Positions 20,201-27,905 of a stretch of 45,362 nucleotides of DNA are shown here, in pieces. The notes under the pieces are model-generated. The model was not told the DNA's origin. It worked only from the letters and a program-made list of their open reading frames with translations, and did no database searches. Both the position numbers and the translations under genes were made by a program. Positions within the stretch are counted from its first letter, which is position 1; every line of letters begins with the position of its first letter. Source of the stretch: an uncultured Pelagibacteraceae bacterium (lineage in GTDB: Bacteria > Pseudomonadota > Alphaproteobacteria > Pelagibacterales > Pelagibacteraceae); the NCBI GenBank assembly GCA_902635975.1, contig CACPQC010000005.1, positions 1-45,362 on the forward strand. Reading direction: 5' to 3'.

Positions 20201-20227
20201 AGAATAGAAGATGAAGATAATATATAA
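14210..20227 (+). CDS. Two-partner secretion exoprotein (filamentous hemagglutinin-type TpsA) with autotransporter-associated beta-strand repeats and PA14-like and LamG-like domains
   Basis: Signal peptide; TPS domain LPTGGKVVSGNITINQ...NQTTKQGIVNWNTFNVGSSASVYFNQP...NGRLILVNPTGILMGP; repeats such as LSGVISGSGGITKSGSGNLTLSG; followed by a TpsB gene. Confidence 0.92.
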   Translation: MKILINKFINWFLIFFLSLTSTNSYVFAQNIDQFALPTGGKVVSGNITINQPNIGRLDVNQTTKQGIVNWNTFNVGSSASVYFNQPTNKSTILNNVVSGKSIINGSIFSNGRLILVNPTGILMGPTSAVRAEGAILSTLNITNQNYLNNNLEFSSDKLSKLTASGKIDAQYVALISPEINNKGQIIAKASTALAAGDDVLLSISGNNKLTVKVKPSKLKSLANNEGTIETKNGIVTIKADAAQSLVDETIKITDAKAQGLASVNGVIKLVSNTGSIEASEIKIDAGSKGEATISGKLDANSSTGEGGDIEITGKELNLVSAKLSADGKEGGGKILIGGDWQGKGDLLQSTYTSIDKNSVLSASATESGAGGTIVAWSNIKDSNSITSVYGTLKATGINKDGGQIETSGATLNYNGIKVDTSSVSGSYGNWLLDPTNLTVGSSEASTYVSNLASTNVNVTADNTITVNSAISYGGGRSNGTLTFTSTSTVLNANVGSSNNSLNVIFASAVKLGADVTINTRGGDLTLNSTLDSNTSTAKGLTVSGSSGSATFSGNIGSTYRLSGIDVTAGTINIGGNISTDSSAGTYSTSSLGAAGWIRSDYNGYFGEWNNGHVNDNTNLFNNTPFATHNVTSIYQGDPGSYKSYRYEGYFKPNASGSWRLQVGADDSVISYVGNAGQTLASLKSAVQNSNRFNHSDKSAYLWAYRPGRHGVQYHERDRTFTANEVMPFLYFWGEATGGAAARMRIRNPSNQWSGWTNNYQTGGATVFYRSYTSENVSSANDDIRLNGNVVLTSNSTIDANNDSITFTGTVNGNSSGRNLVVDAGTDNVTFSGAVGGSTALNDITVNGAALSAAAVTASGDVSVTNSGTSTISGVIAANSFTKAGAGQLTFKPSNATGSITLNAGSAVLSADSQMNNLSGSANINISSNDITLNNSSSTTYSGVLSGSGNLIKTGNETITLSGTNTYSGNTTISAGTLSVSGRLGSGTYSGTIANSGIFSYTSSSAQTLSGVISGSGQITKSGSSTLTLSAANTYTGGTTISAGAITVSGLLGNGSYAGSISNAGTLTLSSGSAQTLSGVISGSGGITKSGSGNLTLSGNSNFTGAVTLSTGTLIAAANNSLGSSPSINSSASKVLKVSDGVTLPSLDVTGAISLESDITTTGAQSYSAATVIGASSGAAVTLATTNSNITFSDNVNIYQNTTINTGSGAGNVSFGGTLGSVSGGTARNLIVNAGGGNVTFSGNIKGGNSVTSTYLTSSTHTTTQNGSNPYTISKDLGSDWTYEAKYNSSGWSGNLNTIFSYGHYTKGILIRSPNRGDSFYVRGQNQGPLDLFGQGSNGTAGNWRTVKITYNNNIAKVYVDGSEAFNGTNAKSSGNVINPTTKTIMIGRAHHASNEGLAATIKDITIVTDASDSGVALNDLTVTGAVISASGEISVDGDISIRNSGTSTLSGVISGSNNLAKFGTGTLNLSGVNTYTGTTTINAGKLKVSGSGKLGSGSYSANVINNGTFEYGSSATQTISSTISGSGDLTVSGGALTLSGTNTYTGAVNISNGGALIAGSARALGASAPSLTSTSTSDQFSVSDGVTLASLRINGAVRLNSGITTTGVQNYTGNVLVASGSRGSPVEFTTTNSNINFGGTLKGQGNAKARSMTVNAGSGNVTYGDRVGYAFNLEIVDPTNTTDSFYTMITTANTITLKGDVMTYEQQRYNGDVLIGSTGNNGTTRTVLSMDPAVIFNGKVNDTVSGKHSLVAKAVEIDRGINSVPTVQFKSKVGSIKKLKSYTGLTGYQVSGARWGTINPSSAFGTATGVGQKMTGSSGGLSNSVKEKAKRAAKTAAKFRPINKFGPGPMKFNMFRGGNSIGFTKSVEIVYADNPKFGDIKARPGGNNFKIGKPLARGKVEGNNPSGQGFFGRLFGGPKGNPSNFKPSNIETAKDFNAPPKQFRDIKELFKSFDGKPQKGEFFNPYKLGSKPNQRIENKPKIENNQGLNNIDTNPDARIEDEDNI
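15976..16528 (+). other. PA14/GLEYA-like domain encoded within tpsA (approximate bounds)
   Basis: GAAGWIRSDYNGYFGEWNNG...YRYEGYFKPNASGSWRLQVGADDSVISYVG...YLWAYRPGRHGVQYHERD...VMPFLYFWGEATGGAAARMRI. Confidence 0.65.
17020..17580 (+). repeat. Tandem autotransporter-associated beta-strand (PATR-type) repeats within tpsA, three units
   Basis: Repeated protein pattern (L)SGVISGSG.ITKSGSG.LTLSG.NTYTGGTTISAGTL..SG.LG.G.Y.G.I.N.G. Confidence 0.85.
17965..18440 (+). other. LamG/concanavalin-like domain encoded within tpsA (approximate bounds)
   Basis: DLGSDWTYEAKYNSSGWSGNLNTIFSYG...NWRTVKITYNNNIAKVYVDGSEAFNGT...KTIMIGRAHHASNEGLAATIKDITIVTD, a jelly-roll lectin-like pattern. Confidence 0.6.
18540..18890 (+). 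repeat. Second block of PATR-type repeats within tpsA, two units
   Basis: LSGVISGSNNLAKFGTGTLNLSGVNTYTGTTTINAGKLKVSGSGKLGSGSYSANVINNGTFEYGSSATQTISSTISGSGDLTVSGGALTLSGTNTYTGAVNIS. Confidence 0.85.
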
Positions 20228-21962
20228 TTTAAAATCAACTTTAATTTTTATGTTTCTGATAACTTTTTCAAGTATTGGATACGCAGTTGATATACCTACA
20301 GTTGATGACCTTAACAAGCAGGTTCCACAACTACCTGAAAAAAAAGAGCCTGATACCTCTGAAAAATTGAATGAGCTAGATAAAGAATTTTTACCAAATA
20401 ATGAAGAAAAAATTTTAAAAGTATTAGTTAAAGATTTTAAATTAGAGGGCAATAAAAGATACAATGATGAGATATTAAAAGATTTGATTAAAGATAATAT
20501 TAATAAAGAATTAGACTATGATGCGCTTCTTAATGTTACCACAGAAATTTCTAACTATTATAGATCAAAGGGATTTCTGGCAACATCTTATCTTCCTCCA
20601 CAAGATATAAAAAATGGGATTGTACAAATTAAAATTACTGAAGCGAAATTAGGAAAAATTGCTTTTAATGTAGATAAGACAAAAAAACTTAATCTATCAA
20701 AAGAAAAAATTAGAAAAAAAATTCTCTATAAAGTGCAAGACGATGGAGGTTTAAATATTTCTCAATTAGACAAAAATATAAGAAATTTTAATAGAACTCC
20801 TGGAATTAATGCAGTAGCTCAACTAGAAGAAGGAGAAGAATTTGGGGAAACCGATGTTATAATTACCGCAAGTAACACGGAAACAATCACAGGATTATCT
20901 TTGGTCGATAATACTGGATCTAGATCATCAGGCACAGGTAAACTTACTAATACAATTAATATAGATGGATTACTTAACATAGGTGATCGATTTTCACTTA
21001 CTAATGTTGCAACAGGAAATAATTTCAAAAATGGAAAACAAACTGAAGAATCAAATTACTATGCAATGTCAAACACATTTCCTTTGGGTTATAATGGAAT
21101 GCAAGCAACTATGCGACTTTCAAAAATGGAATATAAACTTTCTGCTCCTTTTGATTCTACTACGCCCTCGGGTTATTCAACAGAATATAATTTAACTTTT
21201 ACAAGACCATTGATTGAAAAACTTACAAACAATCTTAATGCAACGCTGTCTTTATCAAGAAATGATTATGTAAATGATTTAGGTACAGGCAATAATAGTA
21301 ATAAAGATATGACCAAGGCTTCTCTAAATTTAGGATTTGATGCCACAGATACGAAATTAGGTGGAGGCGTAAATTATGGCCTCATTGGAGTAACGCTAGG
21401 TAAGCTGGATTTGACTGATAATGCATCGAACTTTATCACAGATCAAGCTGGGGCCGATAACAATGGTAGAAATTTAAAAGCAACATTAAGTTTAAATCGT
21501 TTACAAAAACTAACAGATAAGACTAACATTTTATTAAAGTTTAACAGTCAATTTGCTGCTGATAATCTAGATGGTGGAGAGCAATTTACTTTAGGTGGAT
21601 TAAACGGTGTACGAGCATATACTTCGAGCGAGGCAGCTGGTGATGCAGGTTTTACTACAGGGATAGAAATAAAAAGAAATTTTTTTAATTTACCAACAAC
21701 AATTTTTTATGATTATGGAAAAATTCGTTTACACAAAAATAAATGGACGGGATGGAACTCAACAAATACTGAACTTAAAAATACATACGCACTTAAGGGC
21801 TGGGGACTAACAATGGATGTACCATTTTTTAATTTTTTTAACATGCAACTAACCCATTCTAGAACAATTCAAGGTAATTCTGGAAAAGACAGTGAAGGTT
21901 TTGATGTTGACGGCTTGAGCTGGGATGATAGAACAATCGTCTCTTTATCAAAACAATATTAA
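20211..21962 (+). CDS. Two-partner secretion outer-membrane transporter (ShlB/FhaC/HecB family TpsB)
   Basis: Signal peptide; POTRA-like VKDFKLEGNKRYNDEILKDLI; barrel motif GEQFTLGGLNGVRAYTSSEAAGDAGF; terminal aromatic SLSKQY; overlaps the tpsA 3' end. Confidence 0.92.
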   Translation: MKIIYNLKSTLIFMFLITFSSIGYAVDIPTVDDLNKQVPQLPEKKEPDTSEKLNELDKEFLPNNEEKILKVLVKDFKLEGNKRYNDEILKDLIKDNINKELDYDALLNVTTEISNYYRSKGFLATSYLPPQDIKNGIVQIKITEAKLGKIAFNVDKTKKLNLSKEKIRKKILYKVQDDGGLNISQLDKNIRNFNRTPGINAVAQLEEGEEFGETDVIITASNTETITGLSLVDNTGSRSSGTGKLTNTINIDGLLNIGDRFSLTNVATGNNFKNGKQTEESNYYAMSNTFPLGYNGMQATMRLSKMEYKLSAPFDSTTPSGYSTEYNLTFTRPLIEKLTNNLNATLSLSRNDYVNDLGTGNNSNKDMTKASLNLGFDATDTKLGGGVNYGLIGVTLGKLDLTDNASNFITDQAGADNNGRNLKATLSLNRLQKLTDKTNILLKFNSQFAADNLDGGEQFTLGGLNGVRAYTSSEAAGDAGFTTGIEIKRNFFNLPTTIFYDYGKIRLHKNKWTGWNSTNTELKNTYALKGWGLTMDVPFFNFFNMQLTHSRTIQGNSGKDSEGFDVDGLSWDDRTIVSLSKQY

Positions 21963-22507
21963 TGAGTAAAATTTTATTTACAATTATAATTCTTTTTTTT
22001 GGTTTTAAAGTTGCAATAGCAGATGAAAAATCACCACCAAAGGTTACGACTCAACAGTATGATAATTGGACATACCAATGCGTAGAAAATGGTAAGAATA
22101 AAAATTGCGAGGTTAGTCAAACAATTAGAATTCAAAATACTAATATAAATTTTTCAGTTACATATTCAAAATTTTTAAATGAAAAAAAAAAGGAAATTAG
22201 TTTAATTACTATAATATCGCCGTTAGGTATTGACTTGAAAAGATCACTTTCTTTAAGAGTTGATAATGAAGAAACGATAGAAATTCCTTGGTCAAGCTGT
22301 GAGCAAATAGGGTGCCTAGTATTTCTGACAAAAGGTTCGGGAAACTCAGAAATGGATAATATTTATGAAAAAGTATACAAAAATTTTATTTCTGGAAACC
22401 AATTAGAAATAGAGGTTTTGGGCTATGCTTCGAGACAACCTTTAGTTATTCAATCAAACTTAAAAGGTTTTAAACAAGCTACTGATAAACTCAACTCAGA
22501 AAATTAA
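21962..22507 (+). CDS. Invasion-associated locus B (IalB)-like periplasmic protein
   Basis: Signal peptide; YDNWTYQCVENGKNKNCEVSQTI...IEIPWSSCEQIGCLV four-Cys pattern; start overlaps the tpsB stop (TAATG). Confidence 0.78.
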   Translation: MSKILFTIIILFFGFKVAIADEKSPPKVTTQQYDNWTYQCVENGKNKNCEVSQTIRIQNTNINFSVTYSKFLNEKKKEISLITIISPLGIDLKRSLSLRVDNEETIEIPWSSCEQIGCLVFLTKGSGNSEMDNIYEKVYKNFISGNQLEIEVLGYASRQPLVIQSNLKGFKQATDKLNSEN

Positions 22508-22515
22508 AATAAATA

Positions 22516-23166
22516 TTATTGATCTATCAACATATAAAAAGAATTTATAAAATCAGGTCTTAATACGTATTGAGATTTATCTAAATACTTAATTTTCTCT
22601 AAAGCTTTTAATCCGTAAATTACTTTTCCAACTGGTGTGTATTCAGTTTCATATAATGGCTCATCTTTGAGAATTATGAAGAACTGGCTATCTTCAGTAT
22701 TATATTTTTTGGTCCTTACTAAACCAACACTTCCTTTATCAAAATTAAAAGGATTATCTATTTCTGAATTAATAGTACCTAATCCAGATTTTCCAGTACC
22801 AATCTTTGCATAATTTAAACTTCCTTTTTTTCCAAATTCTAAATCTCCTGCTTGAATAAGTGTGTCCTTAATGACTCTATGAAATGCAACATCGTCATAT
22901 GCCTTAGAATTAATTAAATACTTAAATCTTTTTACAGCATTTGGAGAAATATCAGGATAAAGTTCCATTATCACATTTCCACATTCAACATTCAAAATTG
23001 CAATATTATCTGGATCTTTAAAAGTAATTTCTTGAGGGTCGAAATTTTTTATAAACAAACATTTATTTTTTATAGAAAAAAAAAAACCAAAGGAAAAAAT
23101 TGCCAAAATAATTATAAATGCAAAAATTACTTTTTCAGATGTTGAAGCTTTAATCTTCTTTATCAT
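22516..23166 (-). CDS. Membrane-anchored cyclophilin-type peptidyl-prolyl cis-trans isomerase
   Basis: N-terminal TM; GNVIMELYPDISPNAVKRFKYL, YDDVAFHRVIKDTLIQAGD, GSVGLVRTKKYNTEDSQFFIIL. Confidence 0.88.
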   Translation of the reverse strand: MIKKIKASTSEKVIFAFIIILAIFSFGFFFSIKNKCLFIKNFDPQEITFKDPDNIAILNVECGNVIMELYPDISPNAVKRFKYLINSKAYDDVAFHRVIKDTLIQAGDLEFGKKGSLNYAKIGTGKSGLGTINSEIDNPFNFDKGSVGLVRTKKYNTEDSQFFIILKDEPLYETEYTPVGKVIYGLKALEKIKYLDKSQYVLRPDFINSFYMLIDQ

Positions 23167-23897
23167 AAGATAAAATTTCGATCGATTTTTAAAAGATTAT
23201 TTTTAATAAATTGAATCTTTTTTTTTAAAATTGGATCAGGATTACTCAAGTTTACTCCAATCATTAAATGAGAAAAAACTTCAGCCATATCTTCAGATGC
23301 TGTAGATTGTGAATACTCAGTAAAAAATCCCCTTGTATTCGAATAAGTATCTAACCCTAATTTATCAGTACAAGTTGAGCACTCAGCATATTCAAATTCT
23401 TCAATATTAAAATTTGACCAAATCTTTTCATCAAATATCTCTTTAAATGAATCATTTATAATATGAAAAACCTCGTGGTGAATTACACGTTCAAAATATT
23501 TTTTATCAAATTTAATATCTAGTATTAAAGTTTTCATTATATTATCTGGAATACCAGCGGTATTGATATTCGAGATTGATAAGTCTTCACACATAACAAT
23601 ATATTTTAAGTTAATCTTTTTTAGAAACTCTTGATCGTATCTATTTAGACTTTCTTTAATAATTTTATATTTTTGATCTAAAATGTTTTTTTTTGAGTTG
23701 TAACATTTTATATTTTTTTCACTTCCAAGAGTGAATGGTTTTTTTGCGTATAAGTATCTAAGTTTATTTGTAGTTTTGATATCGTAAATTTCTAAATTTG
23801 GAATTTTTATTAGATTATAAATTGTATCTGCCTGAGTTTGAGTAATAATAAATAAAGATAGTATAATTAATCTAATTAGGCACATATATTTAGACAC
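23163..23897 (-). CDS. Secreted putative zinc metallopeptidase (HExxH)
   Basis: Signal-like N-terminus; HHEVFHIINDSF with downstream GFFTEYSQSTASEDMAEVFSHL; 4-nt overlap with the PPIase gene. Confidence 0.7.
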   Translation of the reverse strand: MSKYMCLIRLIILSLFIITQTQADTIYNLIKIPNLEIYDIKTTNKLRYLYAKKPFTLGSEKNIKCYNSKKNILDQKYKIIKESLNRYDQEFLKKINLKYIVMCEDLSISNINTAGIPDNIMKTLILDIKFDKKYFERVIHHEVFHIINDSFKEIFDEKIWSNFNIEEFEYAECSTCTDKLGLDTYSNTRGFFTEYSQSTASEDMAEVFSHLMIGVNLSNPDPILKKKIQFIKNNLLKIDRNFIL

Positions 23898-23938
23898 ATA
23901 AGATATTCCAATTTAATTGAATGTGATACAATTTTACT

Positions 23939-24898
23939 GTGAAAAAAAAAAGAAATAAAGATCCAATCCAACCGGTAAGTGGAACAAAAGTACCTCGTTT
24001 TGCTGGTCCTTCAACATTCGCTAGATTGCCGGAGTTAAGAGATGTGGAAAGTTGTGATGTTGCTATCGTTGGTATACCTTTTGATGCAGGGACGAGTTAT
24101 AGACCAGGAGCAAGATTTGGACCTCAAAGTATTAGACAAGCATCCAGGCATTTAAGAACAAACTATCATCCAAATTATGATGTTGAACCTTTTAAAGTTC
24201 AGCAAGTTGCTGATGCAGGAGATATTACTTGTAATCCATTTAATATAGATGAAGCAATTAAACAAATTGAAGAGGGTGCAATTGAATTATTAGATAAAAC
24301 TGGTGGAATAATTAGTTTAGGTGGTGATCATACGATTGCCTTTCCTTTATTAAAAGCAGTGAATAAAATTAATAAAGGACCTGTTGCACTTGTACATTTT
24401 GATGCCCATTTAGATACATGGGATACATACTTTGGAGCACCATATACACATGGAACACCATTTAGAAGAGCAAGAGAGGAAAATTTATTTTTAGATGATG
24501 CCTCAATGCACGTTGGTATTAGAGGACCTCTTTATAGTAGAGATGATCTAAAAAATGATGAAAGTTTTGGTTTTAAAATTATTCATTGCGATGAATTTCA
24601 AACACAGGGAACTGATAAGATAGTTGAAAGAATTAGGAAAAGAGTGGGCGACAACCCACTATATTTATCAATTGATATAGACGTCTTGGATCCAGCTTTT
24701 GCCCCAGGAACTGGGACACCTGAAATTGCAGGAATGACCTCAAGGGAAATGGTTAATGTTATAAGAGGATTATCGGGAATGAATTTGATTTCTGCAGACG
24801 TTGTAGAGGTTTCACCGGCTTATGATCATGCAGAGGTTACTTCACTTGCTGCTGCAACTATAGTATATGAATTGACAAATTTATTTGCAAAAAAATAA
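23939..24898 (+). CDS. Ureohydrolase family (agmatinase/guanidinobutyrase-like)
   Basis: GTG start; GGDHTIAFPL, HFDAHLDTWD, SIDIDVLDPAFAPGTGTPE metal-binding motifs. Confidence 0.9.
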   Translation: MKKKRNKDPIQPVSGTKVPRFAGPSTFARLPELRDVESCDVAIVGIPFDAGTSYRPGARFGPQSIRQASRHLRTNYHPNYDVEPFKVQQVADAGDITCNPFNIDEAIKQIEEGAIELLDKTGGIISLGGDHTIAFPLLKAVNKINKGPVALVHFDAHLDTWDTYFGAPYTHGTPFRRAREENLFLDDASMHVGIRGPLYSRDDLKNDESFGFKIIHCDEFQTQGTDKIVERIRKRVGDNPLYLSIDIDVLDPAFAPGTGTPEIAGMTSREMVNVIRGLSGMNLISADVVEVSPAYDHAEVTSLAAATIVYELTNLFAKK

Positions 24899-24918
24899 TC
24901 AAGAATTATTTAAGTTCT

Positions 24919-26352
24919 ATGGAAAACAAAAAAAAATTTTATATAGATGGTAAATGGCAAGAACCTCAAAGCAAACAAGAAATAAAAGTCATTAATCCTG
25001 CTACTGAGGAAAATAGTGCTGTTATTACCTTAGGCAACAAAGATGATGTTGATCATGCTGTGAGCTCGGCCAAAAAAGCGTATGAGACATGGTCCTTTTC
25101 TTTGAAAGAGGAAAGAATAAAACTATTAGAAAAACTTTATGAAAATTATAAAAAAAGATGGGCTGATATTGCAAAAGCTATCACATTAGAGATGGGCGCT
25201 CCTAAGGATTTTGCAACAAAACTACAAGCGGGCACTGGAGCGGCTCATATTAAATCTTTTATAAGACATTTAAAAAGTTTTGAATTTGAAAAACCTTTAG
25301 GAGATCACGCGCCAAACCAAAGACTTATTTATGAACCTAAGGGAGTTTGTGCATTAATTACACCGTGGAATTGGCCAATGAATCAGGTTTGTTTGAAAGT
25401 AATGCCTGCCCTAGCATCTGGGTGCACAATGGTTTTAAAACCCTCGGAACTTGCGCCATTATCATCAATGATTTTAGCAGAATTAATTGATGAAACAAAA
25501 TTTCCTCCAGGAGTTTTTAATTTGATTAATGGTGATGGCTTTGTAACAGGAGAAGCATTAACCAGACATTCTGATATAGATATGATTTCTTTTACAGGAT
25601 CAACGAGGGCTGGTGCATTAATTTCACAAAATGCTGCAACTGATTTTAAAAGAGTTAGCTTAGAACTTGGTGGCAAAGGAGCAAATATTATTTTTGAAGA
25701 TGCAGATCCTGGCGCTATTGAATGGGGTGCTTTGAGATGTTTTAAAAATTCTGGTCAATCTTGTAATGCTCCAACAAGAATGCTAATTGAAAAGTCTCAT
25801 TATAATCAAGCAGTTGAGAAATTAAAAAAATTTACAGAAGAAATGCAGGTAGGAGATCCAAATAAAGAAGGGGAACATATTGGACCAGTAGTTTCAGAAA
25901 CTCAATTTAACAAGATACAGGCATTAATTCAAAAGGGGATTGATGAAGGTGCAAAATTAATCGCAGGAGGACTTGGAAAACCTAGTGGTCTAGAAAAAGG
26001 ATATTTTGTAAAACCAACTGTTTTTGTTGATGTAAATAATAAAATGGAAATTGCTAGAACTGAAATATTTGGACCAGTTTTATCTGTGATCCCATTTGAA
26101 ACCGAAGCCGAAGCTATCGAAATAGCTAATGATACTCCTTATGGCCTAACAAATTATATTCAAACTAAAGATCAAGAAAAAGCTAGAAGAGTTGCTAAAA
26201 AATTAAGATCTGGAATGGTAGATGTTAATGGTGCAGGGATCGCGATTGATACTCCATTTGGGGGTTTTAAACATTCTGGAATTGGGAGAGAAGCAGGTGA
26301 ACACGGTCTACAGGAATTTTTAGAGGTAAAATCAGTGGGTGGTTGGAACTAA
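24919..26352 (+). CDS. NAD(P)-dependent aldehyde dehydrogenase
   Basis: ITPWNWPMNQ, SFTGSTRAG, LELGGKGANIIFEDAD, FKNSGQSCNAPTRML catalytic Cys. Confidence 0.93.
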   Translation: MENKKKFYIDGKWQEPQSKQEIKVINPATEENSAVITLGNKDDVDHAVSSAKKAYETWSFSLKEERIKLLEKLYENYKKRWADIAKAITLEMGAPKDFATKLQAGTGAAHIKSFIRHLKSFEFEKPLGDHAPNQRLIYEPKGVCALITPWNWPMNQVCLKVMPALASGCTMVLKPSELAPLSSMILAELIDETKFPPGVFNLINGDGFVTGEALTRHSDIDMISFTGSTRAGALISQNAATDFKRVSLELGGKGANIIFEDADPGAIEWGALRCFKNSGQSCNAPTRMLIEKSHYNQAVEKLKKFTEEMQVGDPNKEGEHIGPVVSETQFNKIQALIQKGIDEGAKLIAGGLGKPSGLEKGYFVKPTVFVDVNNKMEIARTEIFGPVLSVIPFETEAEAIEIANDTPYGLTNYIQTKDQEKARRVAKKLRSGMVDVNGAGIAIDTPFGGFKHSGIGREAGEHGLQEFLEVKSVGGWN

Positions 26353-26355
26353 TTA

Positions 26356-27537
26356 TTAATTAATTATAGATCTTTCTTTAACTCCCTCTAAAAAAGATAA
26401 ACATTTTTTAATTTCATTTAATTCAATAAATTCATCAATAGTATGTGCTTGTTCAATTGAACCAGGTCCACAAACAACTGTGCTTATACCGATTTCTTGA
26501 AATAGTCCGGCCTCAGTTCCAAAAGAAACAACCTCTCTTTTATTATCACCGGTAATACTAGAGACAAATTCACAGGCTTTTGAGTCTTGAATTCTATCAA
26601 AACCAATTATTTCACCAATTATTTTTTTTCTAATTGAAGCATTCGGATATTTTTTTTTCATTTCAGTTAATAGTTCGTTTGCATAATTATCAATTTCATT
26701 ATTTAGGAAAATTCCATCTTGTTTATTAACTGGTCTTGTCTCCCAATTTACATGACATTTATCTGCTATAACGTTATGGGCTATTCCTCCGAAAATCCCA
26801 CCAATAGATAATGTTGAGTAAGGCGGTGTAAATATCGAGTTGTCAGGTTCTCTATTTTTTAAATCGTTTCTTAGAGACATGAGTTTATTTACATATCTTG
26901 AAGCATATTCTGCTGCATTAACCCCTTCATCTGGTTTAGAACTATGTCCAGCAAGACCCTCAAAAAAAGTAGTATATTCATAACACGCTTTATGAGAGTC
27001 AATAATTTTCATCTTTGTAGGCTCTCCAACAATACATATGCCGTTTGTAATTTTTCTTTTTTTAAGTTCTTTAATTAACAAAGGAGCTCCAACGCAAGCA
27101 GTCTCTTCATCAAATGTTAAAGAAAAATGTATATCGCGAGACAGATTTGACTTTGAAAAAATATCTGCAAAAGCTAGTGAACATGCTAAAAACCCTTTCA
27201 TATCACATGAGCCTCTTCCATATAATTTATCATTTTTTATTTCTGCAACAAATGGATCGGTAGACCAACCTTTGGAAACGGGAACAACATCTGTGTGACC
27301 TGATAAAATAATCGGTTCTTTACCATTAGACCTTTTTGCTTTTAATGTTGCAAAGAGATTTACTCTTTTTTTATCTGCATCAAAAACTTTAAAAGAGGTT
27401 GCTCCACTTTTTGAAAGTATATTTTCACAATAATTAATTAAGGATGAATTATTTTCCCCCGAAATAGTTTTAAAGGATATAAGATCTTTAAGAATTTTTA
27501 TTGATTTTTCAAATAATATGTTATCTATACTCGCCAT
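26356..27537 (-). CDS. argE: M20 family deacetylase, acetylornithine deacetylase (ArgE)-like
   Basis: LSGHTDVVPVSKGWSTDPF, LYGRGSCDMKGFLA, TFDEETACVGA, SFGTEAGLFQEIGISTVVCGPGSIEQAHTIDEFI. Confidence 0.87.
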   Translation of the reverse strand: MASIDNILFEKSIKILKDLISFKTISGENNSSLINYCENILSKSGATSFKVFDADKKRVNLFATLKAKRSNGKEPIILSGHTDVVPVSKGWSTDPFVAEIKNDKLYGRGSCDMKGFLACSLAFADIFSKSNLSRDIHFSLTFDEETACVGAPLLIKELKKRKITNGICIVGEPTKMKIIDSHKACYEYTTFFEGLAGHSSKPDEGVNAAEYASRYVNKLMSLRNDLKNREPDNSIFTPPYSTLSIGGIFGGIAHNVIADKCHVNWETRPVNKQDGIFLNNEIDNYANELLTEMKKKYPNASIRKKIIGEIIGFDRIQDSKACEFVSSITGDNKREVVSFGTEAGLFQEIGISTVVCGPGSIEQAHTIDEFIELNEIKKCLSFLEGVKERSIIN

Positions 27538-27559
27538 GTTTTAATTATATATTATTATT

Positions 27560-27901
27560 ATGAAAGAACAAATAACCTATCAAGATTTTGAAAAAATAGA
27601 TATCCGCCTAGGAACAGTAATTTCTGTTGAAAAGAATGAAAAAGCAAGAAAGCCATCATTAGTATTAAAAGTTGATTTTGGTAAAAATATTGGTGTTAAG
27701 CAATCATCTGCTCAAATAACTCATTTTTATAACAAAGATAATTTAATCGGTAAACAAGTAATTGGGGTGTGTAATTTTCCAGAAAAAAATATTGCAGGAG
27801 TAGTATCGCAAGTTTTAATTTTAGGTTCTATAGATACAGATGGAAAAGTTACATTAGTTCATCCTTCTCAAAAAGCTGATGACGGTTTACCTATAGCTTA
27901 A
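27560..27901 (+). CDS. csaA: CsaA-like tRNA-binding domain protein
   Basis: FEKIDIRLGTVISVEKNEKARKPSLVLKVDFG, IGKQVIGVCNFPEKNIAGVVSQVLILG. Confidence 0.88.
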   Translation: MKEQITYQDFEKIDIRLGTVISVEKNEKARKPSLVLKVDFGKNIGVKQSSAQITHFYNKDNLIGKQVIGVCNFPEKNIAGVVSQVLILGSIDTDGKVTLVHPSQKADDGLPIA

Positions 27902-27905
27902 ATTT

